64,000 bases of DNA, taken from Ignavibacterium sp. (GTDB lineage Bacteria; Bacteroidota; Ignavibacteria; Ignavibacteriales; Ignavibacteriaceae). The notes beneath the pieces were generated by a model. The model had not been told where the DNA came from, did no database searches, and saw only the letters and a list, made by a program, of their open reading frames with translations. How positions within the stretch are numbered: the first letter of the stretch is position 1; the number at the start of each line of letters is the position of its first letter. A program made the position numbers and the translations under genes. This document shows positions 37,734-46,661 of this stretch, in pieces. The stretch spans positions 186,001-250,000 of the forward strand of contig JAGXRK010000053.1 of assembly GCA_018335755.1 (NCBI GenBank). Reading direction: 5' to 3'.

Positions 37734-38753
37734 ATGAGTAAGATTAAGAAAGATGAGATAAAAAAAATACTTTGCATTAAACCAAGAGGCATTGGTGATA
37801 TTGTTCTTTCAACAATAGTATTGGAAAATCTGAAAGACTACTTCCCTACCGCTGAAATTCATTACCTCACTGAAGAGTTTGCAAAATTATCAGTTGCAAA
37901 TAATCCGCTTGTTGCAAAAGTGATTACTTTTAAGAAAACTGATTTTATACTTTGCATAATAAAAAATGTCAGAAAAGAGAGATACAATATAGTATTTGAT
38001 TTCTGGTCAAATCCTAAAACTGCACAATTAACATTTCTTTCGGGGGCTAAGCACAGAATCGGATTTGGATATCGTGGTAGAAAATATGCTTACAATATAA
38101 TTACTGACTCTGGCAGAGGTGGTGGTCACTCTGCTGAACATAATTTAGAGTTGTTGAAAAAAATAAATATACCGGTTAAATCCAAAAAAATTCATTTTTA
38201 TCTGAGTGAAGCGGATAAGAACAAAGCCGATAAATATTTTGAAGAAGTTTTCAATAAGAATGATTTTATAATTGGAATTATTCCTTCCGGAGGATGGGCT
38301 TCAAAAAGATGTAATGCTGAAAAATGGATTGAATTCTGTGATAGAATTTATTCAATCTATAAAAATAAATTTCTTATTCTATGGGGACCCGGCGATGAAA
38401 ACGATGCCACAAGAATATACTCAGCATTAAAACCAAAATCAGTTTTAGCACCGCAGACGGATGTTGGTGAGATGGCCGGTCTAATCTCAAAATGCAATAT
38501 GATTTTAGCAAATGATTCAGGTCCAATGCATATTTCAACTGCATTAAAAATTCCTACAATAGGAATATTTGGACCAACAGATCCGAAAAAACACGGACCA
38601 TATTCATCCAATTCTGATTATATAATTAAGGATGATCTGCACTGTATAATCTGCGACAAGTTAGAATGTCCCTACAATCAGGAATGTATGAATGAACTTT
38701 CACCGGATCTTCTCCTTTCAAAAATTGAAAAGTTATTAAATGAAAAAAATTGA
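37734..38753 (+). CDS. glycosyltransferase family 9 protein (copy 1)
   Basis: Heptosyltransferase-like GT-B enzyme of 339 residues from the ATG at 37734; an earlier start inside polA is unlikely. The N-terminal motif LCIKPRGIGDIVLST and the donor-site segment LANDSGPMHISTALKIPTIGIFGPTDPKKHGPY are typical of family 9. A Cys cluster near the C-terminus (HCIICDKLECPYNQEC) matches the metal-binding tail of many members. It likely adds heptose or a related sugar to lipopolysaccharide or another glycan. It overlaps the next GT9 gene by 14 nt. Confidence 0.88.
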   Translation: MSKIKKDEIKKILCIKPRGIGDIVLSTIVLENLKDYFPTAEIHYLTEEFAKLSVANNPLVAKVITFKKTDFILCIIKNVRKERYNIVFDFWSNPKTAQLTFLSGAKHRIGFGYRGRKYAYNIITDSGRGGGHSAEHNLELLKKINIPVKSKKIHFYLSEADKNKADKYFEEVFNKNDFIIGIIPSGGWASKRCNAEKWIEFCDRIYSIYKNKFLILWGPGDENDATRIYSALKPKSVLAPQTDVGEMAGLISKCNMILANDSGPMHISTALKIPTIGIFGPTDPKKHGPYSSNSDYIIKDDLHCIICDKLECPYNQECMNELSPDLLLSKIEKLLNEKN

Positions 38754-39813
38754 GTTTTTCGTTAAAAATATTTTTTTAAATCTGCTCATTTTTTTTAATC
38801 CCATTAAAAAAGGAAAAGCACTTCCTGAATTTAGTTCAAACTCAACTATACTCTTTATTCGGCTTAATAGAATAGGTGACGCTCTTGTTACCACACCTCT
38901 TTTACACGAAGTAAAAGCTAAAATCGGTTGCAGAGTGATTATTCTTGCTGATAAAAAGAATCATTTTATTTTTAGGAATAATCCTTCAATTGATGAAGTA
39001 ATTATTTTTGATAAAGGAATCCGCGGTATTTTTGGCATAAATAAAATTTTTGATGAAAAGAATATTGATGCTGTGGTTGATTTGCACGATGATGTTTCTA
39101 CTACTGTTAGTTTTCTGGTTGCTCTTGCAAAGGTAAAATATAAATTTGGCTTACTGAGGTCAAATAGTTCAATTTTTACTCACACTGTTAAAAGACTTAA
39201 TTCTTCGGAGAATCATATTATATTAAGATTGCTAAAACTTTCAGAGCTATTAAAATTTAAAGTCAATCCTGCTGAGGTTTCTGTGAGATATTATCCTTCG
39301 GAAGAATTAAAAAATCAGGCATTGGAATGGATTAGTAAAATTAATCCGGATAAAAAGTTTTTAGTTGGAATAAATTTATCAGCCGGAAGCAAAGCACGTT
39401 TTTGGGGAGTAGAAAAATTCAGAATGCTGCTGAATTCACTCAATAACTATGAAATCAATGTAATCCTTTTTTGTACTGATGAAGATTTACCAATAGCCAG
39501 ACAAATCGGTACTGATGAACAAATATATCCTTTTACAAAAGGATTTGATATTTTTACAGCAGCAATTATGCAGCTCGATCTATTAATTACGCCTGATACT
39601 TCGGTAGTTCAGATTGCATCAATAAATAAAATTCCACTTTTTGGAATTTACGTTAAATATAAAACAAATGATATGTTGTGGACTCCATTAAATACAGATT
39701 TTGATTGTGTTTTAACTGAAGATCCAACAGTCGAAAATATATCCTTTGAAGAAGTAAATAATAAATTAATTCCATTCTTGGAGACGCATCTAAATGCCAA
39801 AACAAATACCTGA
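38740..39813 (+). CDS. glycosyltransferase family 9 protein (copy 2)
   Basis: GT9 protein of 357 residues. The acceptor-domain start FIRLNRIGDALVTTPLL and the donor-domain segment ITPDTSVVQIASINKIPLFGIY are visible. Unlike its two neighbours it has no Cys cluster at the C-terminus. It overlaps both neighbours (14 and 20 nt), so the three are one translation unit and probably act one after another on the same glycan. Confidence 0.87.
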   Translation: MKKIEFFVKNIFLNLLIFFNPIKKGKALPEFSSNSTILFIRLNRIGDALVTTPLLHEVKAKIGCRVIILADKKNHFIFRNNPSIDEVIIFDKGIRGIFGINKIFDEKNIDAVVDLHDDVSTTVSFLVALAKVKYKFGLLRSNSSIFTHTVKRLNSSENHIILRLLKLSELLKFKVNPAEVSVRYYPSEELKNQALEWISKINPDKKFLVGINLSAGSKARFWGVEKFRMLLNSLNNYEINVILFCTDEDLPIARQIGTDEQIYPFTKGFDIFTAAIMQLDLLITPDTSVVQIASINKIPLFGIYVKYKTNDMLWTPLNTDFDCVLTEDPTVENISFEEVNNKLIPFLETHLNAKTNT

Positions 39814-40921
39814 TTGCAAACGGTTTTCCGGATATAAACCTTGTTTCCCAGATCATAACTGCTGGGAAGATGGATGCAAAGATAATATTCCAACCGGCAC
39901 AAAAATTTTAATCATTAATTTAGATGCTATGGGAGATGTTCTGATGACAACTGCACAGCTTCCATCAATTAAAATGAAATATCCTAATTCAACAATTTAC
40001 TGGGTGACACTAAAAATTGCCGCTCCCCTGCTTAAGCATAATGAATACATAGATCACATTTTCAGTTATGATGCTGAATCAATACTTATTCTCAGTCAAA
40101 TGGAATTTGATGTTGTGATGAATGTTGATAAATCGCAGCGTTCAGGTGCACTTCTGAATGCAGTTAATGCTAAAGAAAAACTTGGTTTCGGAATAAATAA
40201 AAATGGAAAAATAATTCCGGTTAATGAAGGTGCATATTATAATTACCAGCTTGGAATGGATGATAATTTAAAATTCAAAGTAAATCAACGTACAGGTCAG
40301 GATTATCTTGCTGAAACATTTGAGCTTGAATATGAGAAACACGATTACGTTTTCAATTTTAATGCTGAAGAAAAATCATTCCTAACTAATTATAAAAATG
40401 AAACAGGAATTTCAAATTCAGATAAAGTGGTTGGATTCAACACCGGTTGTTCAAATCTTTATCCAAATAAAAAGATGACCATTGAACAGCATATATCTCT
40501 TATTGAAAAACTGCTCGATAAGAAAAAATATAAAATTGTTTTGGTCGGCGGACCTGAAGATACAGAACGTAATAATGAAATTTATTCTCACTTCAAGGAA
40601 AAGATAATAAACACACCAACAACACACGGAGTAAGAAGAGGTGCATGTTATGAATCCATACCCGATATTATAATCACAGGCGATTCGTTCGGAATGCATC
40701 TGGCAATAGCATTAAAGAAATATGTAATTGCATGGTTTGGATTGAGCTGCTGGACAGAAATCGATCTTTACGATCGCGGTGTAAAACTATATGAGAAGGA
40801 TTTATTTTGTTCACCCTGCTGGAAAAAAGTTTGTCCTTATGATTTAGAATGCATAAAGATGATAGACCTTGACAAGATGATATCTGAGGTTGATAATTAT
40901 TTTGATAATATTAAAAAATGA
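39794..40921 (+). CDS. glycosyltransferase family 9 protein (copy 3, Cys-rich)
   Basis: GT9 protein of 375 residues. It has an N-terminal extension with Cys8, Cys17, Cys23 and Cys28 before the family start (IINLDAMGDVLMTTAQL), and a C-terminal set of four cysteines (CSPCWKKVCPYDLEC). The donor region is ITGDSFGMHLAIALKKYVIAWFG. Two four-Cys sets suggest two metal sites. Its TGA stop overlaps the ATG of a 33-codon ORF. Confidence 0.87.
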   Translation: MPKQIPDCKRFSGYKPCFPDHNCWEDGCKDNIPTGTKILIINLDAMGDVLMTTAQLPSIKMKYPNSTIYWVTLKIAAPLLKHNEYIDHIFSYDAESILILSQMEFDVVMNVDKSQRSGALLNAVNAKEKLGFGINKNGKIIPVNEGAYYNYQLGMDDNLKFKVNQRTGQDYLAETFELEYEKHDYVFNFNAEEKSFLTNYKNETGISNSDKVVGFNTGCSNLYPNKKMTIEQHISLIEKLLDKKKYKIVLVGGPEDTERNNEIYSHFKEKIINTPTTHGVRRGACYESIPDIIITGDSFGMHLAIALKKYVIAWFGLSCWTEIDLYDRGVKLYEKDLFCSPCWKKVCPYDLECIKMIDLDKMISEVDNYFDNIKK

Positions 40922-41019
40922 TTTCAGCTAAAATACGCTCAAGAAGTTATAACACTATTTCATCGGTTCATGCTTTGGCTCGTCACCATCTTTCACTAAA
41001 CAAATCAAAAAAGCAATAG
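40918..41019 (+). CDS. possible 33-residue basic protein
   Basis: A short ORF fits exactly between two genes: its ATG overlaps the stop of GT9 copy 3 (ATGA) and its TAG is directly followed by the ATG of ispE. The product begins MISAKIRSRSYNTISSVHAL and is basic and His/Ser-rich. It has no recognised family. Tight packing suggests it may be translated, perhaps only to couple ispE to the gene before it. Confidence 0.35.
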   Translation: MISAKIRSRSYNTISSVHALARHHLSLNKSKKQ

Positions 41020-41865
41020 ATGGACCAGATAAAAGTTAAATCACCTGCTAAAATCAATATCGGGTTAAACATCATAAGAAAAAGAGAAGATGGATTTCAC
41101 GATCTCGAAACAATTTTCTATCCGTTGAATCTTTATGATGAAATTACAATTACAAAGTCGGATAGTTTTTCTTTTATATCCAATGATGAACTTCTAAATA
41201 AAGAACCTACGAATCTTATAATAAAAGCACAAAAGGAGTTTGAAAGAGTAAGTGGTAAAACGCTTAATGTTAAAATTGAGCTTAAGAAAAATATTCCAAT
41301 TGGCGCCGGGTTAGGGGGTGGCAGTTCAAATGCTGCTATTACTCTTAAAACTTTGAATGCACTTCTTGAACCTGCAATAACGGAAGGCAGACTTGAACAG
41401 GAACTTCTTTCAGAAATAGCATTAAAACTTGGTTCTGATGTTCCCTATTTTCTTAATCCTGTTCCGGTATTTGCTGAATCGAGAGGTGAAAAAATTACAC
41501 CTGTTAATCTGAAAATTGAAAATCCAATTCTTATTGTTAATCCGGGTATTCACATTTCAACGAAATGGGCATTTGGACACATTAAGACACAACAGCCAAA
41601 AATGAGCTTGAAAAGTCTTATCGGTTACAACGAAATATCGATCGATGATCTGAAGCAAATTGCAGTAAATGACTTTGAAGAAATTGTATTTAATGAGTAT
41701 CATGAAATCAAAAATATTAAAGAAGTAATGCTGCAAACCGGTGTAATACTTTCTCTGATGACAGGTACGGGTTCAACCGTGTTCGGAATATTTGAGAATA
41801 AAAAAGCAGCCGAAAAGGCTGCTGAAAAATTTCCAAGACATTATTTCAATTTTATCAATTACTAA
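41020..41865 (+). CDS. ispE: 4-diphosphocytidyl-2-C-methyl-D-erythritol kinase
   Basis: GHMP-family kinase of 281 residues in the non-mevalonate (MEP) isoprenoid pathway. It has the N-terminal SPAKINIGLNIIRKREDGFHDLETI, the ATP loop PIGAGLGGGSSNAA and the C-terminal MTGTGSTVFGIF. Its 3' end overlaps the convergent LD-carboxypeptidase gene by 4 nt, and its coding sequence contains a hairpin that can terminate that gene's transcript. Confidence 0.95.
   Translation: MDQIKVKSPAKINIGLNIIRKREDGFHDLETIFYPLNLYDEITITKSDSFSFISNDELLNKEPTNLIIKAQKEFERVSGKTLNVKIELKKNIPIGAGLGGGSSNAAITLKTLNALLEPAITEGRLEQELLSEIALKLGSDVPYFLNPVPVFAESRGEKITPVNLKIENPILIVNPGIHISTKWAFGHIKTQQPKMSLKSLIGYNEISIDDLKQIAVNDFEEIVFNEYHEIKNIKEVMLQTGVILSLMTGTGSTVFGIFENKKAAEKAAEKFPRHYFNFINY
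41798..41823 (-). terminator. minus-strand terminator embedded in ispE
   Basis: Read on the minus strand, AGCAGCC-TTTTC-GGCTGCT (41805-41823) is followed by TTTTTTATT. It lies 39 nt beyond the stop of the LD-carboxypeptidase gene and inside the last codons of ispE, where it encodes the repetitive KKAAEKAAEK. Structure and U-tract fit an intrinsic terminator; the repeat-coding origin could also be coincidence. Confidence 0.6.
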
Positions 41866-42809
41866 CTAACGGCACTTTCAGTAAACTCCACAAATCCTTT
41901 AGTTGCATTCATTTTAACTGAAATACCGAATGGAATAGTAACCAGTTCCTTTATATGTCCGTGAGGAAAAGTGTAAAGAATGGGTATCTTAAGTGAACCA
42001 ATGTAGTGTTCAATCACTTCACCTAAAGAAAGAGTTTTTGTATTTGGATCGGGTTCATAGCATTCAACGAATCTTCCTAATATAACTCCTTTAATCTGCT
42101 TAAAAACTTTTGCCAGTCGTAACTGGTTTAGAAGTCTGTCAATCTTGTAAGGTTTTTCATTTATATCTTCAATCATCAAAATTTTATCTTTCATTGGAGG
42201 GAAATATTCTGTTCCCAGCGATGCAGCAAACACAGCTAAGTTTCCACCTATAATTCTTCCGGAAGCCATACCTTTATGAAGATTAGGTAATCCGTTTGTA
42301 TAATCTTCAGGAAGTTCAACTCTGCCAAACTTACTTTTTGCAGTAATCATTTTCCAAAAGGATTCGGTTGTATACTGACTCACTTCATTCCAAAAATCAA
42401 CTGCAACCATCGGTCCGGCAAAAGTAACCATACCCGTTTTAGTAAAAATTGCATTCTGCAATGCTGTGATTTCACTATAACCGACAAATATTTTTGGGTT
42501 ATGTTTAATAAGTTTATAATCGATAATATCCAGCAGACGGAATGCTCCATAACCGCCTCTAACACAAAAAATTGCATTTACATTCTTATCCTTGAACATA
42601 GAGTGCAAATCTTCCAGGCGTTCCTCATCCTCACCTGCTAAATAACCGTGAACTTTTCCAACATTTTTACCAACTTTTACCTTATATCCTAATTTTTCGA
42701 GATAGCGAACACCTTGTTCAATTCTAATTGATTCATCAGGAGAAGAAGCAGGAGAAATGACTCCAATCAAATCACCTTTATTAAGTCTTTTTGGTTTAAC
42801 AATTCTCAT
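41862..42809 (-). CDS. ldcA: LD-carboxypeptidase (S66 family)
   Basis: Serine peptidase of 315 residues that removes the terminal D-Ala from tetrapeptides during peptidoglycan recycling, in the cytoplasm. The nucleophile is Ser112 in GYSEITAL, the Glu is in MIEDINEKPYKIDRLL and the His in FPHGHIKEL. The ATG at 42809 is chosen (MRIVKPKRLNKGDLIGVISP) because the family begins there; a start at 42875 adds 22 odd residues. It is convergent with ispE (4-nt overlap). Confidence 0.9.
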   Translation of the reverse strand: MRIVKPKRLNKGDLIGVISPASSPDESIRIEQGVRYLEKLGYKVKVGKNVGKVHGYLAGEDEERLEDLHSMFKDKNVNAIFCVRGGYGAFRLLDIIDYKLIKHNPKIFVGYSEITALQNAIFTKTGMVTFAGPMVAVDFWNEVSQYTTESFWKMITAKSKFGRVELPEDYTNGLPNLHKGMASGRIIGGNLAVFAASLGTEYFPPMKDKILMIEDINEKPYKIDRLLNQLRLAKVFKQIKGVILGRFVECYEPDPNTKTLSLGEVIEHYIGSLKIPILYTFPHGHIKELVTIPFGISVKMNATKGFVEFTESAVS

Positions 42810-43340
42810 AATAATCCAGAATTTAGTTTTTGAAAATTCGAGTAGGAAAATAAAAAAGATGGCTTTGGGGAACAAATAAGCAAAGCATATTTCGTCTGCT
42901 TATAAGAATTTCAAAGTAAAATTTATAGTTTTACTAAAAATAAGTAACATATTTGTTTACAATGATTTAAATCATCTTATAAAAGTAAATAATACGTATA
43001 AATAACTATTATTATTCAATAACTTAAAATATTTAACCTACATACAATTACTTTTCTAATATGGTTTAATGTTCTTTATAAATATTTAACTCGGCTTGTA
43101 ATACTCAGTTAATTACATCCAATTTATCAATGAAAGAATGCAGGCGTGATTTTTATCAATCAAATATTATTTGGATTTCTAATTATTACCCTCATTATTA
43201 TTTTAGATAAAATTTTAGGATTTCTATCCCAAAAATCTTATCTCGATTGTGAGGATATTTAACATTATTTTAACATTTAGTAATTACAAAGTTCTGATGC
43301 TAATTAGTAATTTCACCTTATAAATTATGAAACTTTGCTA
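42810..43340. other. AT-rich divergent intergenic region
   Basis: About 530 nt with no convincing gene, lying between the divergent LD-carboxypeptidase and the sugar cluster. It is very AT-rich. Two TTAACA hexamers start at 43259 and 43270, 11 nt apart. A 9-bp direct repeat TTAGTAATT occurs at 43277 and 43304. A 38-codon GTG ORF at 43146-43262 is hydrophobic but probably a by-product of base composition. It should contain promoters for both flanking units. Confidence 0.6.
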
Positions 43341-44405
43341 ATGAAAAAACCCAAAGCTCTCTTTATTTGCGGTTCACCGAATCAAACATCCCAGATGCAT
43401 AAAATCTCGGCTGAACTTCCGGATTTCGATGTATTTTTTACACCGTATTATGCAACAGGATACTTATACCTCCTTACTAAAACCGGGATACTTGACTTCA
43501 CCATTATGGGCGGTGAATTTAAACGTAAAGCTTTGGAGTATTTCAGAGTCAATAATCTGAAGACTGACATTGAAGGAAGAAATAATTTTTATGATCTGGT
43601 ATTCACCTGTCAGGATTTAATCATTCCAAAAAATATTTTAAAAAGTAAGGTCATACTAGTTCAGGAAGGAATGACTGACCCTGAAAACGGATGGTATAAA
43701 ATTGTTAAATTCTTCCATCTTCCCCGTTGGGCTGCAAGCACTGCAATGACAGGCTTATCTGATGCTTACGATATTTTCTGTGTTGCTTCTGAAGCATATA
43801 AAGATCTTTTCATTATTAAGGGTATTAAACCAGAAAAGATAAGAGTCACCGGAATACCAAACTTTGATAACTATGAAGAATTAATGAACTCTGATTTCCC
43901 TTACGAAAATTTTGTTCTTGTAGCCACATCTGATATGCGCGAAACGTACAAATATGAAAACAGAAAAATGCTTATCCAAAAAGCTCTGCAAATTGCTGCC
44001 GGCAGAAAACTAATCTTCAAACTTCATCCAAACGAAAATGTTAAAAGGGCTGAATCTGAAATAAATAAATATGCTCCCGGTGCTTTAGTTTACTATGGAG
44101 TTCCAATCGAACCAATGATTTCGAAATGCAGTGCACTTGTTACGAGATATTCCAGTGTTGTTTACAAGGCTCTGGTTCTTGGTAAAGAAGTTATTTCCGA
44201 TATTTCAAATTCTGAATTGGAAAAATTAATACCTATTCAGAATGGCGGAACGTCTGCAAAGTATATTGCATTGGAAGCAAGGAGACTTTACGCAGAGTCC
44301 TGCGCAAAGGATATCTTCCTTGTTAAAGATCAGTTAAAATATAAATTTAATACCATCCGGAAATTTGTAAATAAGATAAAGCTTGCACGCGCAAAACAAT
44401 CCTGA
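43341..44405 (+). CDS. GT-B-fold glycosyl/glycerophosphotransferase-like protein
   Basis: Protein of 354 residues from the ATG at 43341 (a TTG two codons earlier is less likely). It looks like a two-domain GT-B protein in the manner of CDP-glycerol glycerophosphotransferases or UDP-GlcNAc 2-epimerases: IRVTGIPNFDNYEEL in the linker, LIFKLHPNENVKRAE and LVTRYSSVVYKALVLGKEVI in the C-terminal half. I cannot assign donor or acceptor. It opens the nonulosonate-like cluster and overlaps nothing, but only 1 nt separates it from the cytidylyltransferase, so it may be the transferase that uses the activated sugar. Confidence 0.6.
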   Translation: MKKPKALFICGSPNQTSQMHKISAELPDFDVFFTPYYATGYLYLLTKTGILDFTIMGGEFKRKALEYFRVNNLKTDIEGRNNFYDLVFTCQDLIIPKNILKSKVILVQEGMTDPENGWYKIVKFFHLPRWAASTAMTGLSDAYDIFCVASEAYKDLFIIKGIKPEKIRVTGIPNFDNYEELMNSDFPYENFVLVATSDMRETYKYENRKMLIQKALQIAAGRKLIFKLHPNENVKRAESEINKYAPGALVYYGVPIEPMISKCSALVTRYSSVVYKALVLGKEVISDISNSELEKLIPIQNGGTSAKYIALEARRLYAESCAKDIFLVKDQLKYKFNTIRKFVNKIKLARAKQS

Positions 44406-44406
44406 T

Positions 44407-45216
44407 ATGAAATCTTCATTAAAAATTATTACCATTATTCAGGCAAGAAATGGATCTTCAAGACTTCCGAATAAAGTAATGATGCCTCTGTGTGGAAAAC
44501 CATTACTTCTGAGAATGCTTGAGCGAGTGTTCTTATCAAAACTTGCTGGTAAGGTCATAGTAGCAATAACAACTGATAAATCAGATGATGCCATTGAGGC
44601 AAATTGCACAAACAACCAAATTAAATTTTTTCGCGGTCATCCAACAGACTTATTGGACAGACATTTTAAAGCAGCGCTCGAATCTAATGCTGATGCAGTT
44701 GTAAAAATTCCATCTGATTGCCCACTAATCGATCCGCAGATTATTGATAAAGTATTAAAATTCTATATAGATAATTCTGATAAATATGATTATGTAAGTA
44801 ATCTTCATCCAGCTACTTATCCTGACGGCAATGATGTTGAAATATTTTCGATGACAGCATTAAAAGTTGCCTGGGAAAACGCTACAAGAGAACTTGAGCG
44901 TGAACATACAACCCCCTATTTCTGGGAAAATCCTGATAAGTTCAGAATCGGTAATGTTGAATGGGAAACAGGATTGGATTATTCAATGTCTCATCGATTT
45001 ACAATAGATTATATAGAAGATTACCTTTTTATTCAGGCAGTTTATGATGAACTTTACAACCGGAATCCGGAATTTTCGGTAAATGATATTCTTGAATTGC
45101 TTGAACGTAAACCGGAAATCAAACAACTTAATGAAAAATATATCGGTGTAAACTGGTACAGAAATCATTTGGGTGATTTAAAAACTATAACTAAAGAACA
45201 AACAAAGATCATTTAA
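44407..45216 (+). CDS. SpsF/NeuA-like cytidylyltransferase
   Basis: Protein of 269 residues from the ATG at 44407. The nucleotidyltransferase start is IIQARNGSSRLPNKVMMPLCGKPLL, and VKIPSDCPLIDP is the metal-site segment. It resembles the SpsF/acylneuraminate cytidylyltransferase group, which activates nonulosonic or octulosonic acids as CMP-sugars. The position upstream of an aminotransferase, SDR, phosphatase and NeuB supports a CMP-sugar role; the sugar itself is not determined. Confidence 0.8.
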   Translation: MKSSLKIITIIQARNGSSRLPNKVMMPLCGKPLLLRMLERVFLSKLAGKVIVAITTDKSDDAIEANCTNNQIKFFRGHPTDLLDRHFKAALESNADAVVKIPSDCPLIDPQIIDKVLKFYIDNSDKYDYVSNLHPATYPDGNDVEIFSMTALKVAWENATRELEREHTTPYFWENPDKFRIGNVEWETGLDYSMSHRFTIDYIEDYLFIQAVYDELYNRNPEFSVNDILELLERKPEIKQLNEKYIGVNWYRNHLGDLKTITKEQTKII

Positions 45217-45227
45217 CTATCAACATT

Positions 45228-46562
45228 ATGCCAAACACAGTAGATTTCAATACAGACTATCCCATCATTAAAAAATCTGATGAGTATTATCAGAAAGCAT
45301 TGAACCTCATTCCGGCAGTTACACAAACTCTTGCAAAAGGTCCGGGGCAAAATATAAAGGGAGTTGCTCCTAAATATTTAGTTAAAGGAAAAGGTTCACA
45401 CGTTTGGGATGCTGATGGTAATGAATACTTGGACTACCTTATGGCAATCGGTCCCCTTTCTCTTGGATATGCTTATGATAAAGTTGATGAAGCCATAAAA
45501 AAGCAGCTTGAAGATGGAATTACATTTTCGTTGATGCATCCTCTTGAAGTTGAGGTTGCTGAGCTTATTAACCAGGTAGTGCCTAATGCAGAATCAGTTC
45601 GTTACAGTAAAAGCGGTGCAGATGTTACTTCTGCAGCAGTTAGAGTTGCCCGTGGCTTTACAGGTAGGAATAAAGTGCTTTGCTGCGGCTATCATGGCTG
45701 GCACGATTGGTATATAAGTGTTACCGATAGAAATAAAGGAATACCCCAGATATTACAGGATTTAACTTTCACTTTTAATTACAATGACATTCAATCCGTT
45801 AAAGATTCAATTGATGAAGATACTGCCGCAGTTATTCTTGAACCATTTGTATTTGAAGAACCTAAAAATAATTTTCTGAAGGAATTGAGAGATGTCTGCA
45901 CAGCAAACGGTACATTACTCATCTTTGATGAAATGTGGACGGGATTCAGAATCGCAGTTGGCGGAGCTCAGGAGTATTTCGGAATCAAAGCTGATCTCGC
46001 ATGCTTCTCAAAGGCAGTTGCTAACGGAATGCCTTTAGCTATACTGACAGGTCGAAAAGATGTGATGTCTTTGCTTGAAAAAGATGTTTTCTTCTTCACT
46101 ACTTTTGGCGGTGAAGCTTTATCTTTAGCAGCAGCTAAAGCAACCATAACTGAACTAAAAGAAAAAAATGTACCATCGTACCTGGCTAAACAAGGTAAAA
46201 AATTAAAAGAGGGTTATAATCAAATCGCTGAGGAACTTGGCATGAATTATACAAAATGCTTCGGTTTTGATTGTAGAACCATTATGACTTTTGATGCTTC
46301 GGTTGGCAATCCGCTTGAAATTAAATCTTTAGTTCAGCAGGAAATGATTAAACGTGGAATACTCTGGGGAGGATTTCATAATATGTCATTCTCGCATACT
46401 GATGATGATCTGGATTATACTCTTAAAGTTTACCGTGAAGTTCTTCCCATTCTGAAGAAAGCTGTTGAAGAAAATAATGTAAATGGATATTTGAGAGGTC
46501 AACCTGTAGAACCGGTATTCAGAAAAACCAGTAATTTTAATGTTAAACCAAAACGTAAATAA
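45228..46562 (+). CDS. class III aminotransferase, glutamate-1-semialdehyde mutase-like
   Basis: PLP enzyme of 444 residues. Lys262 in CFSKAVANGMPLA should bind PLP, with LIFDEMWTGFR as the Asp motif and the class III DADGNEYLDY start. It resembles glutamate-1-semialdehyde aminomutase, but its place inside a sugar cluster and its extended C-terminus (VNGYLRGQPVEPVFRKTSN) point to amination of a sugar intermediate rather than haem synthesis (inference). It is 11 nt downstream of the cytidylyltransferase gene. Confidence 0.82.
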   Translation: MPNTVDFNTDYPIIKKSDEYYQKALNLIPAVTQTLAKGPGQNIKGVAPKYLVKGKGSHVWDADGNEYLDYLMAIGPLSLGYAYDKVDEAIKKQLEDGITFSLMHPLEVEVAELINQVVPNAESVRYSKSGADVTSAAVRVARGFTGRNKVLCCGYHGWHDWYISVTDRNKGIPQILQDLTFTFNYNDIQSVKDSIDEDTAAVILEPFVFEEPKNNFLKELRDVCTANGTLLIFDEMWTGFRIAVGGAQEYFGIKADLACFSKAVANGMPLAILTGRKDVMSLLEKDVFFFTTFGGEALSLAAAKATITELKEKNVPSYLAKQGKKLKEGYNQIAEELGMNYTKCFGFDCRTIMTFDASVGNPLEIKSLVQQEMIKRGILWGGFHNMSFSHTDDDLDYTLKVYREVLPILKKAVEENNVNGYLRGQPVEPVFRKTSNFNVKPKRK

Positions 46563-46661
46563 ATAACTGTTAACTATGTGCTTTCACTGTTTACTCTACA
46601 ATAAAGAAATTTTTTCACGCATAGATTTTCATAAAGTCGCAAAGAAAGAAATAAAGAATAT

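Noticed and set aside
43146..43262. A 38-codon hydrophobic GTG ORF in the AT-rich gap
   Set aside because: ATT, TTA and TTT codons make hydrophobic frames common in such DNA; no ribosome-binding site and no coupling to a neighbour.
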